A DNA stretch of 64,000 nucleotides from Opisthocomus hoazin (Eukaryota; Chordata; Aves; Opisthocomiformes; Opisthocomidae). Below the pieces are notes generated by a model. The model searched no databases and was not told where the DNA came from. It worked only from the letters and a program-made list of their open reading frames with translations. The translations under genes and the position numbers were made by a program. This document shows positions 21,646 to 32,589 of this stretch, piece by piece. The stretch spans positions 7,539,379 to 7,603,378 of the forward strand of contig NC_134439.1 of the NCBI RefSeq assembly GCF_030867145.1, in the 5' to 3' direction. How positions within the stretch are numbered: position 1 is the first letter of the stretch; each line of letters opens with the position of its first letter.

Positions 21646-22260
21646 TCTCCCACGGCGCAGTAATACACCGCCGCGTCCCCGCGCCGGGGCCGGGCGAGCC
21701 ACAGGGCGCTGGACCGGCGGTCTGCCGCCACCGACAGCCGCCCCGGAGGGGCCGGAACATCCTTGGACCCTTTGTGAACAAGTGTGATCAACGCGGGGCC
21801 TCGGCCCGGCAGCTGGCGGAACCAGTAGATGTAGTCGGTAGACTTGATATTGGGGTGTGAGCAGTTGATGCTGATGCCGGTGCCCTCGGTGGTCTCTGCC
21901 GATGGCTCCTGCTGCACCTGGGCTCCTCTCACAGCTGCTGCTGGAAAGCAGAAGGAAAGAACAAAGATTGTCAAGATCGCCCAGTTCTGATGGCTCATTA
22001 CCAGACAAAGAGTAAAGAGCAGTGGCAGAGCCAGCGGACAGGAAGAGATGGGAAAATGTGCCTGTGATGGAGAGTGATCCTGGTGTGAGTACGTGGTGTG
22101 TGGAGTGATGGGAGAACAGTGGGAGCGAGTTTGAAATTCAGGCATGCAGATATTAGATGAAAGTCAGGTCCATGAATGGATGGAGAGAGCAAGAGTAGGG
22201 AGAGAGGTTCTTACCGTGAACAACAGCTAAAATCAGTGCAGGAATAATGACTTCACGCAC
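21646..22260 (-). CDS. T-cell receptor alpha/delta-type V segment, leader plus V exon (L2 copy)
   Basis: V exon 21646-21940, intron to 22214, leader exon 22215-22260. Both conserved cysteines, the core Trp and the DAAVYYCAV end are intact, as in the L1 copy. Coding differences include Pro for Ala in the first loop region (SHPNIKSTDY) and Pro for Thr in the leader (IIPALIL). The leader again begins with GTG instead of ATG, so that change predates the long-unit duplication. No stop or frame change is seen in the V exon. It may be an unexpressed V segment or one read from an unrecognised start. Confidence 0.84.
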
Positions 22261-23063
22261 AGGGAAAAGAGACAGCACATGGAAATACAGGTGTACAGGC
22301 AAGCAGGGTCATAGCGACAGAGGTGGTAGAGAAATGGGGAGAATGGGAAGAGGAGACTCGGAGGGCTTGGAAAGGGGGAGGAGAGCTGGCAGAGGGGCAG
22401 GGACGGGGAAAGACACCCCGAAGAAGGAGAGGGAAGAGTTCGTGCTGGGCTCCCTGGGGAGCAGCCCGGGCACAGCCCCGGCCCCCGCCCACCGCCGCCA
22501 GCCCCGCGCACCCAGCAGCACCGCGGCCAGCCCCGCCAGCCCCGCGCCCCGGCACCGCCGCATCCCGCCGCTCCGCCGCCCGCACCTCGCTGCCCCCCGC
22601 CAGCCCCGGCTCTCTGCTCCGCCCGCGCCGCCTCCTCTCCGCCGCCTCCTCCCCTCGCCGCCGCCGCCAGCTCCGCCCCGGGGCTCAGCCCGGCGCCGGC
22701 GCCGCTCGGGCTCTCGCCCGGCCTCGCAGCGCTCTCTGGCTCTGCCCGGCCACGACTTGGTCTCCTGGGAAATGGACTCTCGCCGTCCGCCAGCGAGAAT
22801 CAGCCTGCACAGAGCCAGCTGCAGTGGGGACAGCGGCAGGGCCTTGACCCAGGAGCTGGACCGGCTTCCCCGAGCTGTGCCTGAGCTCAGGGGCTGGAAG
22901 CAGCAGCCACTGATTCCCTGCGGATGGCAGTGAGGAGCCCGAGAGCCTTCAGCTGCCTGCGTGTGGCCCCAGCACAATGTCTAAAAGTTGTGTTGTGGTA
23001 AATGGGGTGTGAGGACAAATGCGCCCATGGGTGTGCAGACATCAGGGAGGGCGGGGGAAAGAA

Positions 23064-23730
23064 GTCAGAATCACAGAATCAGACTGTAGGTGTGAAGGGA
23101 CCTCCAGGGGTCATCTCCCCCTGGTTCAGAATAGATCCCATTTGATCAGATTGCCCGAAGTCACATTCAGTCCAGCCTTGAACACCTCTCAGGATGGAGA
23201 TTGCACAGCCTCGATGGGAAACAGATTCCTGTTCTCATTGGTTGTGTTTAGCCTGTTGCTTGTGTAGAATTCCCCATGTTTCAGCAGCTGTTCCTCGCCT
23301 CTACTCCTGTCGCAGAGTACTCCCACAGCCTAGTCCATCTTCTCGGTTTTCTCTGGACAGGTTGTTCGTGGACCTGCTGGGAACAACTTGTCTAATGGAG
23401 ATCAGTGCGCCGTCTGTTCTCTGTCTGTGGCTGGGTGTCATCTCCAAACTTGCAGGAAGTGCCGTCCTTCCCATTAAACATGGTGTTTACGAAAACATAA
23501 AAGACTGTTGGTCCTACTGCTGATCCCTGAGGCACCCCACTGGTAAGTGTCTTGGGCTTTGCACCACTTGGCACAACTCTTTGAGCCTGGTAGTCCAGCC
23601 AGTTTTCCAGCCACCTTAGCATCCTCTTAGTGAACCCATTCATCTCCAATTTGGTCATAAAGGAAGTTCGAGGGAGGCTGTCAAAGGCACTGCTAACCTC
23701 CAGGTACACACATCCGCTGCCCTTTGCTTG
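23064..23730 (-). mobile_element. CR1 LINE, 3' portion (L2 copy)
   Basis: This is a copy of 8273-8935. The reverse transcriptase fragment is at 23709-23392 with TSGVPQGSAVGP and FGDDT, and the CR1 tail repeat is near 23068. Confidence 0.84.
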
Positions 23731-24339
23731 TCCACAGTGCCCGTTACCTTATGAGAAATGAGTGAGGTTTGCCCTCAACTGCAGTAGACTCTGAGTTCAG
23801 CAGCAGCTCCATGGAGAGGGAAGCAGCCCTGGCCGAGCTCTACCAGCAGAGGCCATGATGTCAGCAAAGGTCACTGACAGAGAGGGGGTAAGGCTGGCTG
23901 CCCTGTGTCCAAGCTGGACCTTAGCTCAGGCAGTCAAATATCTGGGAGAGGAGATGGGCTTAGAAAATCTATCCAGTGTGCACAGTCCTTGTCGGAAAGA
24001 AGGTCTATACTGAACACACCTGTGGGACAGCAGCAGGCTATGGAGGGTGTGGTCTCGAATCCAATTTCCTTCCCCTCCCAGGGGCAGTTGCTGGGCTCCC
24101 AGACAAAGATTCCAATGTGGGGCATGAAGTTCCTGGGGACTGAAGACAAAAGCACACATCAGTTCTTTCGCTTTCCTGTGCAAGCCACAGGGTTTGTCCT
24201 TTCCCTCACAGCACAGTGACATCAGGCTTCGTGGTCCTTTCTTTCAGTACCTGTTTGGTGCAAAGTCTCAGCCCCTGCCTGATGCAGCACCAGGCCAGTG
24301 GGCTGCACGAGTACATTTGGAATTGGGTCGGTCAAAGCC
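23731..24339. repeat. Keratin-spacer-like island, second copy
   Basis: This is a copy of 8936-9545. A 10 bp deletion near 24405, just past its right edge, falls in the flanking CR1 endonuclease frame. Confidence 0.48.
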
Positions 24340-26430
24340 CCCTCCTTGGTGGTGAGAACAAGGTGCAGCATTGCACCACTCCTTGTGGGCTCCTCTATCA
24401 CTTGTTGTCCTCAATGCATTCCAGGAACCTCCTGGATTGCCTGTGCCCTGCTGTGTTGTCCCTCCAACAGATGTCGGGGTGATTGCAGTCCCCCATGAGG
24501 ACCAGGGCTTTTGAACGTGAGGCTTCTCCTATCTGCTTATAGAGGGCCTCATCTGCTTGCTCACCCTTGTCAGGTGGCCTGTAGCAGACTCCCACTGTAA
24601 TGTCGCCTGTTCCTGCCCTGTCTTGAATCTTGACCCATAAGCTCTCCGTGGGCTCCTCATCCAATCCCAGGTGGAGCTCCATGCAATCCAGCTGATCTTT
24701 GATATAGAGGGCGACACCCCCTCCTTGTTTCCCCTGCCTGTCTTTCCTAAAGAGCCTGTATCCTCCCATCCCAATAATTCTTTCATAGGAGCTGTCCCAC
24801 CATGTCTCTGTGATGCCGATGATATCTTAGTCCCGCAGATGTGCGCGCATCTCTAGCTCCTTTTGTTTATTCCCCATGCTATGTGCATTTGCATAAAGGC
24901 ATTTGAGCTGAGCTCCCAATGAAGCTGCACCGTTGCTGATGCACAGCTCCCTGTTCCGTACCCTCACTGACACAGGAGAGTGAAGGTCCTTGCTAGCGCA
25001 CCGTCCACTAACAGCTGAGTTGCCACCCCCAACCTTTTCACTAGCCAGATTGGTTTTATTTCTTTCCCCCTTCAAATCTAGTTTAAAGCCCTATCAATGA
25101 GCTCTGCTAACTCCTGAGCTAGGATCCTCTTCCCCTTTTGTGACAGGTGTACCCCATCTGTTGCCAGCAGGCCTGGTGCCATGTAAACTGATCCATGATC
25201 AACGAACCCCAAATTTTGCCTATGACACCAGGCTTGGAGCCAGGTATTGATCTGTTGACTCCTGCTGTTTCTTCCCCCATCTTCCCCTGCAACTGGAGAG
25301 GTAGAGGAGAACACTACTTGTGCTCCTGATCCCTTAACCTGTCACCCCAGAGCCCTGAAGTCCCTTTTGATTACCTGTGCGCATTTGTCCCTAACCTGGT
25401 CACTGCCAACCTCAAGAAAGAAGAGTAGTAATAGTCAGTGGGCCTGACCAGACCAGGGAGTTTCCTAGTGATATCTCTCACCCAGGCCCCAGGGAGGCAG
25501 CAGAATTCCCTGTGGGCTGGGTCTAGTCGGCATATCGGGCCCTCTGTTCTTCTCAGAAGGGAGTCACCTATGACAATTACCCTTCTTTTTGTTTTCGTGG
25601 AGGCAGTCGTGATGCGTGGGGCTGACTGCCTAGCTCTGGGCAACCTCGTGCGCGGGCCTTCATCCACTCTGTCATTTGCCTGGCCCTCCGGTTCTAGAGC
25701 CTCATACCTATTGTGTAAGAGCACCTGGGGTGGAGAGGGAGGACAGGAGGGGATTCGCCTGCCGCCCCCAGCTAGGACCCATTTCCATTCTCCTCTGTCT
25801 CTCAGGTCCTCTCCTTCTGCCTTGTGGCGAGAGGGCAGGGGATCTTCTGCTTCTTGTGGAGCGTCCATCTTCTGCGCTTATTTCGGGGATGGCAGGGCAT
25901 GGCTCCACCAGTCTATTTCCCACTCGCACTCCCTGATGCTCCTTAACCTTTCTCCCTCCTCTTTGAGCTCTGCCACCAGGGTGAGCAGATCATCCACCCG
26001 GTCACAGCGCACACAGACGTACTGTCTGCTGCCCTCCAATACCAGTGACAGGCTCAGGCACTCCTTGTAGCCAGAGAACTGCACAGCTGCCTGTTTATGA
26101 GGGAGCTCTGAATGGGTCACCACATTCTGCCTGGTGACGGCTTTCAGCCAAATGGAGACCATAGCTCGGTGTCTCCTAGCTGAGCAAGCAATGACCACCA
26201 GTTGAATTTACCCGGGGAGCTGGCTGAGGCTCGGGGCCCTGCCTGCCTGCCCTGCCTGTGCGAACTGCTGCGCAAACTGCCGTGCCACACCTTGGCTGCT
26301 GTGCCATGCCCTGTTTGCCCGTCCTGTTCGCTTGCACTCCCCAGGGGCTGATTTTGCCAGGGGGAGGGTACAGCGGTCAGTCTGGACCCCGCACACGCTG
26401 AGTCAGAGCCGCCGCTTGTCAGGGCTCAGC
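24340..26430 (-). mobile_element. CR1 LINE, 5' portion: ORF1 and endonuclease (L2 copy)
   Basis: ORF1 pieces lie at 26198-25878, 25868-25371 (esterase-like, VIVIGDSLL) and 25314-25078 (TDGVHLSQKG). The endonuclease runs from 24769 to about 24398 with [10 protein letters not shown]. It is slightly more damaged than the L1 copy. Confidence 0.84.
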
Positions 26431-27045
26431 ACTTCCCGCTTGGGGGGTGGGGGGGGAGAGGGGCACAATCTCTCTCCGGGCGCCTGTCTCAGCAGTTCTG
26501 CATCTACGAAAAGGTTCCCCCGGGGCGATCCCTCGCTCCGGAGCCCTTCGCCATGCGGTCATGATGGATAGCAGCAGGCTGCAGATCACGTGAGAAGACT
26601 TCAGTTCTGGCAGTCAAGCCATATCTGGCAGATACATCCTGTGGATCTTCATCTATAGATTTCTTGCCATTCTCCTGGACCCATGACTTGAGTCCACCCC
26701 AGGCCTTTCAGAATGTTCCACTAGCCCAGCAGATAACTGCCGATAACAGTCTTGAATAGTCAGTGCACTGCGACTTTTAGTTTGTCAGTCAGTCTGCGTT
26801 CAGGATGAGGTCTCCTGATAGTAATCGGGGTTCTGCAAAGTCCAGAGATCACCAGGTATGTTCATAGAGATGAGGAAGGTCTCGGGTCAAGCTGGGAAGT
26901 CACGCGCATGTCAGGGTCCGAAGTGGGATCAGTGGTGTCCATGTCCAGACACAGGCACAAATGTGTCACCGCTGGAGCTGTAACTCCGGTTGGAGCCAAA
27001 CACTCGAACTCAAGATTGAAAGCTGCTCCCATGGGAAGGGGAGTC
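26431..27045. other. Unassigned block right of CR1, second copy
   Basis: It corresponds to 11661-12528 but lacks about 255 bp of it. Nothing recognised. Confidence 0.5.
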
Positions 27046-28236
27046 AGTCCTCGCTGAAGCCTCCAAGCAGCACTACCTGGGAATGGTCTCAGCAAGGCCA
27101 ACAAAGGGCAGCCCTCAGCTAAGCTACCTCTGAATTGGATCAGTCCAACTGTCCTGTATCTCAAAGGCAAGCAACATCTGCACCTCTGTCCCTTTAGTCC
27201 AATACCCATTTGGTGTGAGGTCTTGGCCCTTGCCTGACTTAGCAACAGGCTGATGACATGTAGCAGCGCATCTGGCATTGGCATGTACATGAGGAGCCTG
27301 TGTCCTAGCCCAGTGACCAGCAGCACTGCCCCCTAAGGGGCTCCACTCAGTGACACAGGTCTACATGAAGTGGGCAGGCTTGCTTGGCCTTTCTCCCTTC
27401 ACAAAGCAAGAAACGATGGGTGCAGGAGGCAGACACTGCATTTCATTGCTAGTTCTCAGTGAACCTCCGTACCAGGGTGAAGCCATAACCAGTCAGCTGT
27501 AGATTCCATTCATTACGTCAGGAGGAACCTTCTACTCTGTATATCTTGTCAACACACCAAGCAAAAGTCTCCCTACTGTGACCTGAACACGCCCTCTTGG
27601 AGGGTCACACAAGTACAGACAGACACACATGTGCTCATACACACCTGCATGGAATAATGCAAAAGTCTGTGTGCTCACATAAAGCCAGCCTAGAGTCCAG
27701 CACTAAGGCACATAAAAGCAGGAAAATATCAGCGAGAGTGGACTCTGCTGAGGAGATGCTGGGGACACACTGGCAGAACCAGACTCAAATGCCTCAGGGA
27801 AAAACCAGGCCCCAGACATGCTCCTGCTAATGTACAGGGACTGCACAGGGAGGGAAAGAGGCCAATGAGCCCAGAAAAATTTTCCCAACAGCATTGTGAG
27901 TGTTGCAATAGCGTCCAACACACCCAGCAGAAGCCCACCTGCATGCAACAAGGAGCAACCACCAGAGAGAGGTGGGAGGAGCAAGAGAAAAGGGTGTGGC
28001 ATGTCCTCATACATGGGAGTCCTTGGGCATGTGGACGAGAAGCAGGAGAGCGGTGCCTATTTCCTGACAGCTTTGCCACAAACAAGCCCACAGGAATGAC
28101 CCAGGTGTACATCACCTGCCCGCACAGGGTGCCACCAGCACTTGAGCTGAGTCTTCTGCCTGCAATGATGTCTTTCTGTCCTGGAAATTCAACAGACTCT
28201 CATTCTGGAAATTACAGAAGCCTTCCTATGGGGAAG

Positions 28237-28400
28237 CACGTGGCATCAGCCAGGAAATGAAAAGGCAGCAGTGCAGGAAGCCAGGACACAGCCCATGCCA
28301 TTAGCTGAGACACTCGGCATTTGACGTGAACTTGTCAGAAAATTATTACTTCCCCAAAGGCTGCCTCTGGGCCTGAGGCAGTGCAGGACTACTATAAAAG
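28237..28400 (+). promoter_or_regulatory. Gene 4 proximal promoter
   Basis: CACGTG lies at 28237-28242 and TATAAAAG at 28393-28400. Exon 1 ends at 28459 before GTGAGT. Confidence 0.8.
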
Positions 28401-28722
28401 GCAGTACAACTCTCGGCTCTCTCATTCACTTCCCTTGCCTCCTTCTTGTTGGGAATCAGGTGAGTCTGAGGCCTCTTCTCGTCCTCCTTCAAGACCAATT
28501 CTTTCCTTGATATCTGGCTCAGCTGACAGGGGCTGTCCTAGCCCAGGGCTGGTTGCTGAGTCTCACGGGAGAGGGGAAGGGAGAGAAGGTCTTCCCCTGA
28601 GAGAGCCTGGGGCAAGTAGGGGCCTTGGCTTCCCCATGGTTGGGTGCAGTGCTGCTGCTCATGTGTTTCTGTTTTCTGCTTCCCCCTGCCCTCTCTCACA
28701 GGTGCCCCTCCAGCCCCAGAAC

Positions 28723-29028
28723 ATGTCCTGCTGCACCCCGTGCCTGCCATGCCAGCCCTGCGGCCCGACCCCGCTGGCCAACAGCTGCAATGAGCCCTGT
28801 GTCAGGCAGTGCCAGAGCTCCAATGTTGTCATCCAGCCCTCCGCCGTGGTGGTGACCCTGCCTGGACCCATCCTCAGCTCCTTCCCACAGAACACCGTTG
28901 TGGGATCCTCCACCTCCGCCGCTGTTGGCAGCATCCTCAGCTGTGATGGAGTGCCCATCTCTTCTGGAGGCTTTGACCTCTCCTGCATTACCAGCCGCTA
29001 CTGTGGCAGCAGATGTCGACCCTGCTAA
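28723..29028 (+). CDS. Feather beta-keratin, gene 4 (101 aa, short-unit type)
   Basis: It closes L2 but belongs by sequence to the short-unit group: Thr at residue 5 (MSCCTPC), Val27, and the tail [11 protein letters not shown] with a net gain of Arg. Its intron (28460-28701) is only 242 bp, because 49 bp present in the others (compare 34535-34585) is missing between short GGGC repeats. As a result the frame upstream of the ATG is open through the intron and past the TATA box. That is a by-product of the deletion, not an N-terminal extension. The exon 2 leader reads CCCAGAACATG, shared with genes 5-7. Confidence 0.96.
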   Translation: MSCCTPCLPCQPCGPTPLANSCNEPCVRQCQSSNVVIQPSAVVVTLPGPILSSFPQNTVVGSSTSAAVGSILSCDGVPISSGGFDLSCITSRYCGSRCRPC

Positions 29029-29321
29029 AGCTGCTGGCAGCTTCCTCGGGCAAGAACCTCCAAGACCTCAGAACATGGTGCTCGACAGAAGATAGAGCTT
29101 TGGGGCATTGGATTTAGAGATTCCGGCCAATCTTTCCTGCTTCCACTCTTCTCTGTCTCTTTGCCTTGCTGTCACTGTCTCCCAGCACCAGCTTGGCAGG
29201 GACATGTTGGCCTCCCTCCCTCTGCAGGGCAGGCGGATGGACACCCTGCTGAAGCTCCACCGCATCTCAGTGGCTGCCCCTGGTGCTCCCTATGAGCCAC
29301 CTCCTTTTCTTTTTCAGACTC

Positions 29322-29327
29322 ATTAAA
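29322..29327 (+). promoter_or_regulatory. Gene 4 poly(A) signal ATTAAA
   Basis: ATTAAA in CTCATTAAAGTCGTG, the short-unit variant of the site. Confidence 0.75.
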
Positions 29328-31680
29328 GTCGTGCTGCATCCAAACCTGGGACTCTGACTCCTCCTCTCTTCTGTGGCAGGTCTTCCAGTCCGCTCAGGAA
29401 AAAAGTGATTGTTTGGAGAGGATTAGGTTAGGCGTAAAAGAAGACTCTCCCTTAGTCCCAGAGGAAAAAGAGGGTAGGACTCAGTGCACTGGGTTGCCTG
29501 TTGTGCCCCGTGTCTTGGACCTGAGGAAGACATTCCTGGCTACTCCACAGACAATGGCCATCAGTCAGCCTTGCTGCATCTGTTCCCAGATGGGCCTGGA
29601 GCACTGGGCCCTGGAGCATGTTCTGTCAATGGGGAGCCCAACAACTGCTGTCCTGGAGTGAGGAGCCCATGGCTGTGGGAGGCCAAGGGATGGGGTCAGC
29701 AGCCCCTCTGGCTCTTGGGGAAGGGATGTCCTCTAGGCCTGGATGGAGCTGTGCTGCGGGAGGAGTCTCAAGCAGACAATGGCTCCAAAGGGTGGCAGAA
29801 GTGGGGATATGGAGACAATAACACCTGGAGACAGCCCACAGCCTCATCTCCCCCTCTCCTTCCTTTCCATTGCCTCATCTCGGGTCCATGGCCACCGCAC
29901 ACAGGAGCACAGGTAAATGGTGTAGGTACCTCATATAGTCCCTGAGCGCCTGGCAGGGCCCAACTGCTCTCCAGATCTGCAGGGCTGAGGCACTTCACCA
30001 GCTGGTACTGGTATCAGCCACACAATGGAGTCACCACTCCTTGTGAATCCAACAGCCCCATGGGCCACTGCAGCTCCAGGAGAGTACCCAGTGCCCAGAC
30101 ACCCATGGCTGCTCTCTGGTCCTTGGTCTCCTCCAAGCCTGGGGCAGCTTGCCTGGGCTTCTCAGGCTCCACCACTGCCAGACTCACTACCAACTCCAGA
30201 AAGGCTCTGTGCAAGAGCTGTTGCCCCCTCCATTCCCACTGGGACATTGTGGTGACAGCGGGACCCTTTTCTGTGCTCAGCAGCTTCTCTCATCTCTCTC
30301 TGCTGGACCATTCTCAGCCCTCTTGCTTTGCCTGGTATTCTTGGGCACCAGCTGGACCAAAACACTTTGCATATCACAGGCCTTGGCCAGCTGGGCTCAA
30401 ATCAATGGCTCAGGCACACAGTCCCCCCCAAACCATGTGAAGTTTACCTCACACTTCTCCTCCAGCCTATGGTTTTGGGGCTGAGGCACCATCTTTCTTT
30501 GTCTCACTGGGCACTGGGCACCTTCTTGCTGTGCCCAGAAATCAAGACGTCACCTGCTCCTTGATAAGACCTGCCGTCCCAGCACTGGAGTCAGTTGCCA
30601 GCACCCAGGCATCTCCAGGTCCTCCTCACTGTGTGCGTGACGCTCACAGGTATCCCCACAGGTCGAGAATCGGTCGCGCCCCAGGGACACCAAGGTACAG
30701 GACAGGTACCAACCCAAGCGTAGCACAAACGCTGGGGATGACCTTGCCCATACCAAGCTGCCCAGGCTCCCCAAGTGCTCTGAGCTCTGATCACACCACC
30801 ACTGCTCCTCACATGCAGGCCAGGGCCTTCCCAGCACTGCAGTCCTTGGCTGATGGAGATTGGTCACTGCCCCTTATCTGCTCCACGTGGCTTCTTGTGA
30901 TGAGTGAGCCTCTTTCCTCTTTGCAGCTGCTCTTAAAGCAGCGGACGACTGTGATGCGGTCCCCCTGAGCCTTCTGTTCTTCAGGGAGAAAAGACTGAAC
31001 TCCGTCAGTCTTTCCTCACAGGACAGGTTCTCCAATCCTTTGGTCCTCTTTGACACACACAAGGTGGTGGCAGTAGGCAGCAGATCAGGATCAACAGAGG
31101 CCGAGTCAGAGGACTTGCATCCCAGCAGTGGCAGCCCCCACCTCCAACACATCAGTGACCAGGTCTTCCTAGGTGATTCAGCCTTGGATTCTAATCCATC
31201 TGATCATCCCAGAGCAAGCACAATCTTCCTAGACAAATCTCAAACAGATGTGCCGGACAAGAGGCGGAAGAGCCATATCAACCAAGTTTCTCCTGGGCAG
31301 CTTGCAGAAATATACACCTCACGCTCAACAATATTTGCAGACAGCTGCACAGTCAGTCAACCTAACCTCAGAAGCACAACAAAGTGCGACATTACCAATA
31401 GTCTACCATGAAAAGGACAGAGATTCAGAGAGAGGATTGGATCTTTCTGAGGAAAAATCTCATCCTCTCCCACAGGAAGAAGTTCCGATGGCTACTACAG
31501 GCGTAGCGCTGATCACAAGCGCATCACCTGGTTGGTTCAGACCCGTTTCAGTGCTTCCCAGTTGAAGATGCAATTTGGTGTACTTGGAAAGGCTTATAGT
31601 CTATGTAGAGATTTATATACACCCTAGTAGCTGTAAGGAGAAATTCCTAGGAGCTAGAACGCTGGCTTCTAAAGCAGGGA

Positions 31681-32134
31681 TCATAGAATCACAGAATGGT
31701 GGGGTTTGGAAGGGACCTCTGGGGATTGTCTAGTCCAATCCACATGTCAAAGCAGGTTCAACTAGAGCAGGCTGCACAGGACATCATCCAGGAGGGGTTT
31801 GAATATCTCCAGAGAAGGAGAATCCACGACACCTCTGGGCAGTTTTTTCCAGTGCTCCATCACCCTCAAATTAAGCAAGTTCTTCCTCGTGTTCAGGTGG
31901 AACTTTCTATGCATCAGTCTGTGCTTGTTGCCCCTTGTCCTGTCACTGGGCACCCCGGAAAAGAGTATGGCCACATCCTCTTGATACCCACCCTTAAGAT
32001 ATTTCTAAGCATTTGTGAGATCCCCTCTCAGTCTTCTTCAGGCTAAACAAGCCCAGCTCCCTCAGTATTTTCTCATAAGAAAGATGCTCCCGTGCCCTAA
32101 CCATTTTTGTAGACCTCTGCTGGACTCTCTCTAC
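31681..32134 (-). mobile_element. CR1 3' tail fragment (S1)
   Basis: In reverse orientation it begins with CATAGAATCACAGAATGG, the CR1 tail, and continues through the ORF2 end. The minus frame reads SDRTRGNKHRL, HRKFHLNTRKNLL and PSLEIFKPLLDDVL. It is 5'-truncated at about 32134, as most CR1 copies are. It belongs to a different insertion from the CR1 in the long units. Confidence 0.88.
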
Positions 32135-32277
32135 TAGGTCTAGTTTTCATGGAGATGTTTTGCTTGAGGAGCTCCCTCTGTGCCTGTTCATAATACCAGA
32201 TAGCAGGAGGAGAAGCCCAGCTCCCACTGGAATGTATAATGTCCTCAGTGACACATTAGGGCAATGATCCAGTGGGA

Positions 32278-32589
32278 TGTTGTTGCTTAGCCCCAGCTGG
32301 CAACAAAGAACCATGCAGTCGCTCTGTCGCTCCTCTTCCTGGTGGGGTGGGGAGGAGACTGGCAAGAAAAAGGCAAAACTTGTGGGCTGGCGTAAAGACA
32401 CTTTAACAGAACAGCAAAGAAAGAGAACGGTCACAACAATAATACTGATAAAAAGAATATAGAAAGCAAGAAACACACAGTGCAATTTTCTCACCGCCCA
32501 ATGCCCAGCTAGCTCCGAGCAGTGATTACCCTCCCCTGGCAGCGATTGCCCTCCCCTCCTAGCTTCTTGTGAAAACTAACCCTATCGCA
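32278..32589 (-). mobile_element. Avian endogenous retrovirus LTR fossil (S1)
   Basis: On the minus strand it ends GCTAAGCAACAACA and contains a stretch with CCCACAAGTTTTG and CCCCACCCCACCAGG. That resembles the 3' half of LTRs common in bird genomes (ERVL/ERVK-like; family not settled). No internal viral genes are seen, so it is a solo or partial LTR. Ends are approximate and I saw no clear target-site repeat. It is old relative to the array, being present in all six short units. Confidence 0.62.

Larger units (their letters stand above)
14800..29346 (+). repeat. Long keratin repeat unit L2 (14.5 kb)
   Basis: This is the second period of the long repeat, offset from L1 by about 14799 bp. 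Contents: spacer 14800-15969, olfactory-receptor remnant 15970-16374, unrecognised block 16375-19339, keratin flank and gene 3 (19340-20929), spacer 20930-21134, V block with GC-rich islands and V segment 21135-23063, CR1 pieces 23064-23730 and 24340-26430 around a spacer-like island, an unassigned block 26431-27045, and keratin flank with gene 4 (27046-29346). From about 27.5 kb onward it resembles the short units rather than the matching part of L1. Its right end is therefore a hybrid. Confidence 0.9.

Noticed and set aside
28381-28722. Long N-terminal extension of gene 4 (and shorter ones in genes 1, 2, 3, 8)
   Set aside because: The open frame runs through the promoter or intron. Good donor and acceptor sites and the conserved leader show that translation begins at the MSCC methionine.
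1-29346. The long-unit pair as a simple assembly duplication
   Set aside because: The copies differ by many scattered changes, a 10 bp deletion and a 255 bp difference, and they end in different keratin genes. Long reads would still be the final test.
32147-32494. 115-residue minus-strand frame with hydrophobic N-terminus (FLAFYILFISIIVVTVLFL)
   Set aside because: It lies within the LTR fossil and adjoining spacer. The hydrophobic stretch comes from T-rich LTR sequence.
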